A stretch of DNA of 64,000 bases from Microdochium bolleyi (taxonomy: Eukaryota; Ascomycota; Sordariomycetes; Xylariales; Microdochiaceae), in the NCBI GenBank assembly GCA_001566295.1, contig KQ964246.1, positions 1,302,001 to 1,366,000 on the forward strand, written 5' to 3'. The notes below the pieces were generated by a model. The model was not told the DNA's origin and searched no databases. It worked only from the letters and a program-made list of their open reading frames with translations. Both the position numbers and the translations under genes were made by a program. The first letter of the stretch is position 1. Each line of letters opens with the position of its first letter. Below, in pieces: positions 1 to 10,313 of the stretch.

Positions 1-1055
1 GACGATGGCTTCTCTGCAGCGAAGAGAACAGACTGCGAACGTCTTTGGCGAAGGGAGAGATTCAAGCTTGGGCCGTCGCAATGACGCAGGCTTAGAAATC
101 GAGGATTGGGAATACAGAGCTCGGCTGAGTGAGCACATCTCAGCCTTCTGTGATCTACCCCGTCACGACATTAGGTCGAGAGTGCCATGAATCTAGATCT
201 GACACATCGAGACCTGGGCGATGGCTGATTTCACATGATTTGAGTGGTCCGAAATACGTCGGCTCCGGAGATGCAAAGCAGCACATGGGCCACAAGGGTG
301 AGCAACGGGCAGGGGACCCGGGGCTGAGGCTGGTGCTGATGCTGCGGAAGAATCCGCATGGCATTGTCAGCGTCAAGCATGTCTGGATGGCATGGGAAAG
401 TTGGGCGAGGCAGAGGTAGACACATCATGTAGATGAGGAAAGGGCGACGATATTGATTCCCAACCTGTCATGTCAACCGCGGGTGCACATGCGGGCGCCG
501 AGGGGCAGGACGGGCAACCCGCACCTGCATCCCTGAGCTGACAATGCGCCGGTCGCGGCTGGCTGCTTGGACAGCTCCAGTGCTTGGCAGTGCTTGTGGT
601 CGCCTGCTCGAGGGCGCGCGCGCATGCCACTGCACCCTTTGGACCTCTCCCGGCAGCCGTATCATGATTAAAGCCCACGACGTCTGCCGCCCTGGATGGA
701 CAGCACCGCTATGCTCGCACGCGGATGACCCAGCGCACGATTCTTCGACTCGTCCGTCTCTGCACTGTTTTTCCCACCTTTGGAAAGCACCTGCCTCCTT
801 CGCTAGACTCTCCCGTGTTACACTCTCGAGGATCCCCTCCAGCATATCCCGGGGAACCAAGAAGCGCCACAACGTGCCCATCGTGCCATAGTTTCGTCAC
901 GCGGCTCTGCTTCCACACCTCACATAGGGTATGCGGTTGAGTGATCCAGGCACGGGCTCATGCTCCCTCGCTCAGCATACGTCCGCCATACTCGCAGCCG
1001 TCTAGCGCTCCCCTGATCGGCACTGCCTACTGCTTGCACCCGTCCCGCTTTCGTG
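1..1055. other. gene-free left edge and upstream region of the NirA-like gene
   Basis: No reading frame here resembles a known protein. The last part must hold the promoter and leader of the gene that starts at 1056. A short upstream ATG frame begins at 931 and ends before the main start, but whether it is transcribed cannot be seen. An in-frame GTG lies just before the chosen ATG and is not used. Confidence 0.5.
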
Positions 1056-3796
1056 ATGGAGCCTTCAGCGCCAGCATCTCCGTCCTTTCCGAACAGCCAG
1101 GCTGAGAATGCCCAGCCATCACAGGCAAGAAAGAAGTCACGGAGGAGCACAGACCCGAACAACCAGAAGCGCCGTTGTGTATCTACCGCCTGTGTCGCCT
1201 GCCGCAGGAGGAAATCGAAATGCGATGGAGCTCTGCCCAGCTGCGCTGCCTGCGCCAGTGTCTACGGCAGCGAGTGCGTCTATGATCCAAACTCGGATCA
1301 CCGGCGCAAAGGCGTCTACAAGGAAAAAGTCGACAGCAGCAAGGCCCAGGAGTCGACGCTGCAGATCATTGTCGAGGCCATCCTAAACGCTGCCGAGGAC
1401 GATGTGCACGAGATCGTGCGAAGGATCAGGACCTGTGACAACCTCGACGTGATGGCCGAGTCCCTCACCAGGACGGGCCACGGTTCAGGCGACTTCGATA
1501 GTGCTGACGACAACGAGATTGACCAGGACTACACCACTACCCTGCCGGTAGAGGGCGAGCGCGACCTGGCTCGGAAGATGGGTGAGTTGCGTCTGGAGAA
1601 TGGCGCGGTGCGCTTCATCGGCGGCACATCGAACCTGATCTACCTGGGCCCGGATACGGTGCTACAAGGAGATGTAGAGACGGCAGAGTCTGTCATGGTA
1701 GATGCCAATCCTGTCACCAGCTGGACAAATGTCACAAAAGACCCCCAGGTTATCATACACCTGCTCAATATGTACTGGAACTGGCACTACCCGTACTTTA
1801 CTACTCTATCCAGGAGCCTGTTCTACAGGGACTTTCTCAAAGGCAAACCACAGGTCTCCCCGCACAGGACTGCCTACTGCTCGGCATTGCTTGTCAATGC
1901 CATGCTTGCGCTGGGCTGCCACTTCACGAATGTCGGCGCGGCGTATGCGGTCCCCGGCGATAGCTGGACGAAAGGCGACCACTTTTTTGCGGAGGCAAAG
2001 AGGCTTATCATGGTCAATGATGAGTACGAAAAGCCCCGGCTGGCGACAGTACAAGCACTAGCTCTCATGTCTGTTCGAGAGGCAGGATGTGGCCGGGAAG
2101 CAAAAGGCTGGGTCTACAGCGGCATGAGCTTCAGAATGGCTCAGGACCTCGGCCTCAACATGGATGTCGCAGGCGTCACGGCCAACGGTCAACACCTAGA
2201 TGAGAAGGAGATCGACGCACGTCGTGTGACATTCTGGGGTTGTTTCCTATTTGACAAGTGCTGGTCCAACTACCTCGGCCGGTTACCACAACTACCCAAG
2301 AACTCATACAGCGTTCCCAAATACGACGTCTTTCCCGATGAGGACGCACAAGAATGGAGCCCATACACAGATACCGGCTACGATGAAGCCAACAAGCAAC
2401 CCAGCCGGACACGAGCAGTCGGCCTTCAGTTGCTGAAGCTCTCCGAGATCAGCAGTGACCTGTTGCTGTTCTTCTACCACCCCAATCACATCAGACGTTC
2501 CCACAGCAAGGCTGTGGAGTTGAAGAAGCTCAGCGAGCTGCACCGGCGACTGGAAGACTGGCGGAAAGAAGTACCCATAGAACTGGAGCCAAAGGATGGC
2601 CAGCTCCCAAACGTGATCCTGATGCAGTAAGTCTTTTCTGCCACATGTCTGTTGGCGCGAGACTGACGTAGGACAGCATGTTCTTCCACCTCCAGTACAT
2701 ACATCTATTCCGCCCGTTCCTCCGATACGCGCCGAACGCGTCACCGTTGCCCTCACATGTGTCGCCGCGACGGTTGTGTACAGCGAATGCGGGCGCCATT
2801 TCCAAACTTATGAGGTTGTACAAGAAGACGTACAATTTGCGACAGATCTGCAATATAGCAGTCTACATGCTCCATTCGGCATGCACGATCCATCTACTCA
2901 ACCTGCCAGAGAAGACCGCCAAACGGGATATCATTCACGGCGTCAAGCACCTCGAGGAGATTGCTGAAGACTGGCTTTGCGGCCGCCGTACACTGAGCAT
3001 CATAAGCGTGCTCGCTCGAAAGTGGAATTGTGAGCTGCCAGATGAGGCGGCCCAGGTTCTTCGGCGGACGGATGAGCGCTGGGGATTCTTTAACACCTCA
3101 GACGTACCATCACCAAGGTCAATCCCAGGAATGTCGCCAAGTCCTGGCTTCCAAGGGTCAAGCCCACCACCCAAGCAGGAGCAACACAGTCCCATTCAGA
3201 CTGCATCCTCACATTTACCACATGCCGCGCATCCAGCTTCGGCGACTTCGAGATTCGTGTCGAACATGGCCCCATTGTCCAGCGCCTCTCCTGAAACCAA
3301 CAATATAGCAGAGCAGACAAGAAGCCACCCTGCGGTCATGGGAAACTCGGTTCCCTTGTCCATCAGCAACTTCAGCTCGAGCGAATGGCGTCCAGGGCCA
3401 GCCGTTCGAGCACATCCTTCCAACGACTTCGCGTCTGGCGTCTTCAACCCCGTGCTGCAGCAAGTCTCCTCGGACAACGACGCCAACGGCACGTCACGGG
3501 GTCAGCAGACTCCAACCTCGGTGTATGCGGTAGATGGGGACGAGTGGTACTTGAAAGACGGCGCCGACTGGCAGTCAGGCTTTCATGCATGGAACATGAA
3601 TGGCAGTGGCAGTAATGGGGCTGGTTCTTCTCAGGCAGATGGCACGAACCCGTCAGTTATGTATATGTTTGGCATGAGCGAGGCCAAGAGCACCGAGGCC
3701 TCTCAGTCAGTACAAGGCTCCTCTAACAGTCAGTTCGCGAACCTGGGCTCCTTACCAGGGAATCTTGAGAATTGGGATCTCAACGGGATGGAATAA
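1056..3796 (+). CDS. Zn2Cys6 transcription factor, NirA/NIT4-like
   Basis: Two exons, 1056-2626 and 2677-3796, encode 896 residues; the 50-nt intron has a GTAAGT donor. The N-terminus holds a zinc cluster with Cys46, 49, 56, 63, 66 and 74 and the long last loop ASVYGSEC followed by VYDPNSDHRRKGVYK, which is typical of the NirA/NIT-4 branch. A fungal-specific transcription factor domain follows (roughly residues 225-560), and the C-terminal 300 residues are Ser/Pro/Asn/Gln-rich and probably activating. Family knowledge: NirA (about 890 residues) binds nitrate-inducible promoters in the nucleus together with AreA. No nitrate or nitrite reductase or transporter gene lies in the window, so the target set is unknown and this could be a paralogue rather than NirA itself. 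The start is the first ATG in frame. Confidence 0.85.
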
Positions 3797-4836
3797 TGAG
3801 TAAGGGGAGAGATGGTGGACATCTTCGTCTGCGGCATCTAGTTTTGCATGCTAGTCCGTTGCTGTGGGCTTCACCGCGGACATAATCATTTGTTCTTGCA
3901 TATAGCCAGTATACCATTTCTGATGGCGGAAGCTTTCGTTAGCGATAAGATGAATCCCACGGCGTCGAGCACAAGAACGAGAACGTATACTCAAAACTCT
4001 CTGAAGTCGACACGCGCTGTTCCATGAGCAAGCGGATCAGAGACGCGGCCAGATATGACGTGTGCTAATTCCGAGAACCCTCCATCGGCAGCGCGATGCT
4101 GCTGTTTCGCACAACCAGTTCATACATGAAATTCATTTCCCTGCACGAGTTACAGTTACTGTACGATGCTCTCGATACTAGAACGCGCGCGCACAAACTT
4201 GGAGACCTTGGCACACAAGGACAAGGGACTGGGTCTTTCATGGGAAAAGGTTTTACGGAAGGCGTTTTCGCTCTGTGTGTGTGTATCAGAGGACGGTCAT
4301 GGTCTAATTGGCAAACAGTCCTTAAATCTTACCTTGGGCCAACGGAACATGCCTGATAGCTCCCGGTCAATCTGTAGGCGCACTACAGATATGTCACTGC
4401 TGCAGAATTGAGTGCGCACGAGAGAGGCTACAGTAGATGTTGCGTGATCGGATTATTTTTGTCTCCCTCTCTCCGTCCTCATTCATCTCCCGCCTCCGCG
4501 GCTCACGACTCTCGGCCGAATGGGTTCATACTTTCGCCTCACATCCCGCCCAAAAGTTCCGATGACATTTGCATGTTCGCAATGTCTATTGCTTCGTTAG
4601 ATTAGATTAGGAAACAGTTATGCCCGATAAATTGTTTCTGCGAAATTGCAATATAAAAATGCGAAAGCACGATCCTGCCTCATCTAACCATGCAACCAAC
4701 CCGTCGGTGTGTGTGCCATGGCCATTGTCACAGCCTGAATGCATTTGCTGTATTCCTCTGGTGTGTGATTAGGGTCAAGTGGTATCACCAGGAACAACAC
4801 CTCTTTTTTGCCACATCAGAGGAGTTATTGCTGCCT

Positions 4837-4848
4837 CCCCCCCCCCCC
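4837..4848. repeat. 12-base C homopolymer
   Basis: An uninterrupted run of 12 C lies between a TCC and a CTC-rich stretch. It is the shorter of two C-runs 230 bp apart. Confidence 0.9.
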
Positions 4849-5081
4849 TCTTTTTCCCCAAGGCGACCACACCAGATCGCACCATGACACATATGAGTCC
4901 CTCCAGAAAATTTCCCGTTTCGGGAAAGTTCTGCGAAATGGGGAGGGGGCGGACGCTGTGGCGTGGTGGCCACGAGGGAAAGGATATATGAAACGGAGTC
5001 TGCCCTGTAATCCTCCTCTGATGTCGTTGGTGTGTGGATGGGGCCAGAGGAATAGATTAATCGCACGGCCGTGTTATTTTA

Positions 5082-5112
5082 CCCCCCCCCCCCCCCCACC
5101 ACCACCATCATC
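5082..5112. repeat. 16-base C homopolymer followed by ACC/ATC triplets
   Basis: Sixteen C in a row (5082-5097) run into CCACCACCACCATCATC. Its complement is a G-run able to stack or slip; length polymorphism between strains and sequencing errors are both likely here. Confidence 0.9.
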
Positions 5113-5290
5113 GGCTCCCGATTTCCCCAGATCCCATTCAAACAAAGCCCGGGGCCCTCATACTTTCGGGGAAAATCGCAATGGGCTTAATCAGATCTCC
5201 ACCGCCTTGGGCTCGCAGCACGTCACATTGGTCCCGAAGAACGAGGAAGGCAGTGGGGTGTTGAGACTGTCTCGACAAGGCTCGTCTGCT

Positions 5291-5356
5291 CGTCCGTCCC
5301 GTCCTCCCGGGGCTTCTGCGCGGCAGACCGACGTGGCGGGACGGACGGGACGGACG
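5291..5356. repeat. strong inverted repeat (hairpin)
   Basis: The left arm 5291-5309 (CGTCCGTCCCGTCCTCCCG) pairs with the right arm 5337-5356 over 19 base pairs with a single bulged G. The 27-nt loop itself contains a smaller TCTGC/GCAGA stem. No coding frame crosses it convincingly. Confidence 0.85.
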
Positions 5357-8300
5357 GGGCATGGGAAAGAAAGCCTTGTGAGGTTAGCCCCAGGCACAGC
5401 CCCGGATTGCCCAGATGGCCGCCCTCAGGGACGTCGCATCGAGGCCGAGCTGTCGACTTGCTGCTGACCAGTCAAAGATGTCCTGCAGGAGCGGACGGGC
5501 CAGCTTCCAGACTCTGAAATCTGCAGGTGATGGACGTCTTTAGCTTCAGGTGGCTTGCCGCGAGTGTGTAGAGGGACCACATGAGTGAATCTGTCCGATC
5601 GCGGTGTCACCGCATTTCGTGGGACCATCGCGCGCACGGAACACGGTACAAAAGGGAAAATGCACCACTGCGTCGACACTCAAGGTGCCATCTCCAGCAG
5701 GATATCAAACGACCACTCACGGAGCCACGCTTCAGCAGCAGCCGCGATTGACCCTCCGCACGGGGTATTGGCTACGATGGGTGAAGGAGAGGAGCACAAG
5801 TTATGTACTGCATATTACAGCACATGCACAAGCAGCCTAGACCCGCCTCGCAGGGTAGACATATAAAAAACTGGACCTCGATTTCAACCTCTGGCTTGCT
5901 CGCAGGCAGTCTGAGCTGCGGCCAATCTCAAGCTGCGTCCCATGTGCTCACCGTCCTCTGCTTGACCCCCAGACTCGCTTGAAGCAGCCGGGAGGCCTGC
6001 CGCGTGAGCGAGATGAGTTGTGGGGTTGCAACCATGAACATCCCCAGGTCCCGCCCCCGGATCAACGGAGCATGAGCAGAGGCAGAAGCGGTAGCGGCAG
6101 CGGTACGCAGCACGGTCGAGTGTGGGTATGACGATCTGCAGGGTCTCTCGCTTGGTGGCCTGTGGCGTGCTGGGTTTCACCTCTCGCCTCTTCGTTATTG
6201 ATGCCCGTCATCCAATTTGACTGCCTTGGTCTGGCTCAGTCGATGTACATACGCTTCCCTACGCGTACCCAGTAGACGGGATGGGTCGTCCTACCAGCGT
6301 GGCCGATTGTCTATGGGTGTGTGTAGATAGTACAAGCGTGCAAGTGCATTGGCAAGGTAGTTCGGATGGCGTCATGCGTGCAATCTATTTGAATAACCAG
6401 GCCAGCGAAAGCATAACGAATGGCGGAGTGATGGCTTATTGAGACTTGAATCAGCAGGAAGGTTTTGCCTCGACGATCGGCCCCCCTCTGCAAGAGAAGA
6501 AGACTAAGCTCTCGGCTGTGATACAACGGCCATATGAACTCAACACTCCGCTATCGTTTAAGAATGGTAACCATTCGTGCATGTAAATAGTCGTTTCTCT
6601 CTTGTCGCTCTAGGCCCCAAGGACGATGTGACTGGCGTCGCGATTCGTTCTCCCCCGTAACGACGAATGCATCCACGGAGGTGGTCGAAAGAGGACGCAC
6701 GTTCTAAATATCCCCATGCAGGGTCTGTGCTAGCGCAGACGGCTAGCCACGAGGGAGATGTGCGTCTCAGCTCTTGCAGCTCTCGCAAATGCTGCAAGCT
6801 GGCGCGGTCGATGCCGTTGACGGCGTGCCACGTTGAAGACGGGTAGATCAGGGACCATGTTGGGCCGTCCGCACAGTAGCGTGAATCTACCCTTGCTGGA
6901 CTTTGAGAGACAGTTTGAGCAGGGACAGACAATACGGGCGGCGTGATCACTGATCAGAGCTGATGCATCGAGGACTGCGCAGTGCACTGCATGTGTAAGC
7001 CCCAGCCTTGTCCTGCCGGCAGCACGGAACCGAAGCCGGCTGTGGGGTGCTGGGAAGGGCCGATTCGTACTTGTCATCTGGGGAAGCATCTATATTTGTG
7101 CTTGAACTTGAGTTTAGCTCCAACCATCATACGCAGTACTGTACTCTGCGACCCGGTGAACTTGAGGCCTGCAGGATATCCAATCGGGGTAGGTTCTTTT
7201 GCTTTGTCGAGCCTTGACACCCGAACAGCCCGCCGGCGGGATTGAAGGCGCTTGATCGTTGCCCTTCCAATACTCAGTACCTACTGGCTCCTTCATGCAC
7301 TTGAGGCAACGTTGGGGTGGCGGTACTTGTGCTCGGCTGCATACCTAGATACCTCTCGCCAAGGCGGCAAACATGACCGAGGCAGTCGTTATTGCGCCGA
7401 CACTTTTCGATTCAAAGTGATCGCCTCTGCCACTCGAAGGCATCACTGCAGCTACGCCGTCGTACTGGGACGTCGAGCGTGGTACCGAGCTCCGATACGA
7501 GGCGGCTGTGACAGCTCAGGCAGCAGACAGGAGCTGGGCTGGTGCACAACCTTGTGCCGCAACAGGGCTCCATGATGACTGATGGTGGTTGTGCAATGTC
7601 GACGTTGGGTAGTGCGGGCCGGGGCCCGATCCATTGGCCGGAGCTCCGGGGAGTGTGGAGCATGCCTGCCTGGGGCTTCCCTGGTCGGCCCAGGTTGGCC
7701 GCGGCGCACCCTCTCGAGCCTCTCGACTTGCGTTTCCACGTAACTTGGAATACGCTGCGTAACTCGCCCGGGTGCCCATGCAGGGGCCCGGTCCTGCGAA
7801 CGTCCAATCGCAATCGCCTCGTGGCTTGCGTGGCCGATCCTGCCCCGCCAGATCTGGCCGTGTGGTTGCAACTGCGCTGTCACGACCATGCCCGTCGCCA
7901 AGGCTCTCTGACGGACGGTCGCACGCTGTCCGTGCTCCCGGAAGCAAAGCAGTTGACGTCGTCGCCGCCTGCCCATATGTGTCAACTTCGTATGCTCTCT
8001 GCCTTACTCACTTCGCCGTCGTTGGCGTGGAGGGAGTGAGTCGACGCGCATATCCGACTTTCCGGGCAGCCCTGGTTGCTTGCCGGAACCGGGATCGCGA
8101 CATCCACACGCACTCAAGCGAGCCAGTCGCAATGCTCGAGCCACAGGCCGCGAGTGCGTCCGCCGGTTTTGGTCCACACTAGACTGGGACAGGGCCAGCA
8201 AGAGCCTCACCGATGGCGGGCGGACCTGCGTGTGCCCGTCTCAGAGACCCGACCTCCACAGCTCGGGTCCGGGCCAATGCTCAGCCGGGCCACCCCTGCT

Positions 8301-9527
8301 TCCGCCAATGAGATGGTGCAGCGGTGATGAGCGCCGTGGCGCCGTAGGTAGGACGGTCCGAAAGCCCGAAAGTGCCCAGGGGAACGGTGCACCAGCGTGT
8401 GCCAGTCACAACGTACGACTGCAGGTTCTCCGCACCACCAACGATCTGGGGAATGAGACCTACATTCGCGGACGAGTACATGAGGTCAGCAAGGACGCAG
8501 GACGATCGCAGCTCACCTGCGTCGGCTGGCTCCAAGCTCAAAAGGGAGCTCGCCCCCCGTCTTATGGTTGTTTGATATTGCCCTGTTGGAACTTGGAAGC
8601 CTTCCATCGTCGTGGCGGGGCTGCAGCTGCCATCCGATCTCCGGGGCTCGCGGAGCTGTCTGGCTCAGATCCGTCCGCGAGGGACCTGTCATCAAGCCAC
8701 GTCCCTGCCCACGACAGGACACGACTGGTGCAATAATCGGGTGGTGCACTTCCACTTGTATGTAGCTACGCACGAGTTGGAGTCTTTGCTGGGCATGCCT
8801 TGTTGGCCGGAGCTCGAGCCAGGCACGCAACATCTTGCCTAGGCATGTGCGAGGGTCTGGGTGCTGGAGTGGCGGCGGATGCGGATGGGGACGGCTGCAG
8901 TGGTTGGTGGTGCTGGTGACGATGATCCTCCGCATGCACCCCAAGCCGTCGACGTCGGCGTCGGCCCACCGGAGCTCTTGCTCAAGTTGCCCATGTCACG
9001 CTGATCGAGCCATGACACACAGAGGCCTCGGCGACGATACAGTGGAATGATGGTCGAGGCTTGGCGCCAGAGCCCACTGGCTGTGTGCTGAAGCCTGAGT
9101 GGTAGTTGCTCGACAGATGGTGGGCTCGCGAGTGCCCAGATGGTCTGGATCCAGCAATAGGTGTCCACGTCCACTTCCATGTCCATGTCTGTGAGGTTTG
9201 CCGGGCATCTCTCCATCGTGAAAGTGAGGGGCGGGCTCGGTCTCGTCGACACAGAGTGTCGCAGAAACGGGCAGAGTGAATATACCTACAGTATGCCAAA
9301 TGGTCTTTCCAGCTGTGGTTGTCCAGGAGCGAGTCGTGCCTGCCTCGCCCAAGGTTTGGCTAGTGCACTTGCAGTTAAGGTAGGCAGTCTACCCATCCTT
9401 GTCTGCAGCGGCGAGGCGGTCACGATGCCGGGCGGGCGGGTTGGTCTTGCTCCTTTGCTCCTCTCATTTCTGCGTCGAGGCAAAAAATGCTTGTCACGAG
9501 CACCTGGCTGGTTCCGCACTCCGCACT

Positions 9528-9538
9528 CTCCACTCCAC
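9528..9538. promoter_or_regulatory. overlapping pair of CreA-type sites upstream of xlnR
   Basis: CTCCAC occurs at 9528-9533 and again at 9533-9538; its complement matches the SYGGRG consensus bound by the carbon repressor CreA. Further single matches, CCCCGG near 9699 and CCCCAC near 9753, lie in the same 250 bp. Repression of xlnR orthologues by CreA is known in other fungi. The motif is short and common in GC-rich DNA, so this is only a candidate. Confidence 0.3.
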
Positions 9539-10194
9539 ACTCTGCAGACTGCACCGCTTTCTCTCGTGCCTCCACAGTCCCCAGCGCTGCCCACACCACA
9601 CCACAGCTCCTCACAGGCCGACACCCCTAATTTCTGGGCTGGCTGGGTGGCCACGCCGCCCCGGCCAGGCGCCAGGCTTGCTGATGCGCAAGCACGCCCC
9701 CCGGGTTCGACCAGGCTGTGCCTTGCCCGTAGAATGCGACCCTGGCCCATCCCCACCTCGAGTAAGCTGCTCCCTTCGAGAACCCCAAGTTCCGAGGGCT
9801 GGTGCCCATCCTGCAGATCGGCTCATGATCCTGCGGCCGTGCCGTTTCCATCCCTCGCCTTCCCCATTCCCCATATAACGACTCGACAGTTGCCGACCCC
9901 AGTACCGCTGCTCTCCTTTCACGGGTTTTGCTTGCTGCCTCACGCCAAAGTCCTCTGTCCCACTTCTACCCGTCGCCCAGTCCAAGGTCCAGAAAAGACT
10001 CTTGCCTGTACAGTCGTGCGAGGCAACCTTCCCACTGGCGTCGGGATCACGTCAGACTTCCGCGTTGCCAGAACTCGCCTCTGCTCGTCCACACGGCCGG
10101 ATCTCTCGATTCGAGCAAGGTGCTTTGCTTCCTTGTCCAAGAGCTCGCTCCTGAGAAGTCGTCAACACCACCATCAGCAGCTCTAGATACCGAC

Positions 10195-10215
10195 ATGGCC
10201 GTTGGCCGAGTTTGA
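10195..10215 (+). promoter_or_regulatory. six-codon upstream reading frame in the xlnR leader
   Basis: ATG at 10195 in a good context (CCGACATGGCC) opens MAVGRV and stops at 10215, 98 nt before the xlnR start codon. If the transcript begins near the candidate TATA at 9873, this frame is in the 5' leader and could lower or condition translation of xlnR. Confidence 0.45.
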
Positions 10216-10313
10216 GATTCGTAAACTTTGGGTTGGCCAGCAACGACACCTTCGCCTTTGAAACGAACGCTACGACTACAACACCCATATATTCCGGTTC
10301 TCGACCACCCAAA

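Larger units (their letters stand above)
3797..10313. other. 6.5-kb gene-free region upstream of xlnR
   Basis: No reading frame in this stretch encodes a recognisable domain; the long frames present, such as 9161-10186 and 7452-7985, are low-complexity Ser/Pro/Arg translations expected by chance in GC-rich DNA. The first part carries the 3' end of the NirA-like gene. Around 4.8-5.4 kb there are two long C-runs and a strong hairpin. The last 1-1.5 kb should contain the xlnR promoter; an ATATAA at 9873-9878 and the CT-rich leader after it are candidate core elements. A long regulatory region or unannotated noncoding transcripts are the likeliest content. Confidence 0.5.

Noticed and set aside
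9161..10186. 341-residue open frame upstream of xlnR
   Set aside because: Low-complexity Pro/Ser/Arg translation with no domain; it ends just before xlnR and fits a GC-rich leader and promoter.
10212..10313. N-terminal extension of XlnR from 10212
   Set aside because: It would start at TTG; the first in-frame ATG (10314) gives the conserved MLSNPL start.
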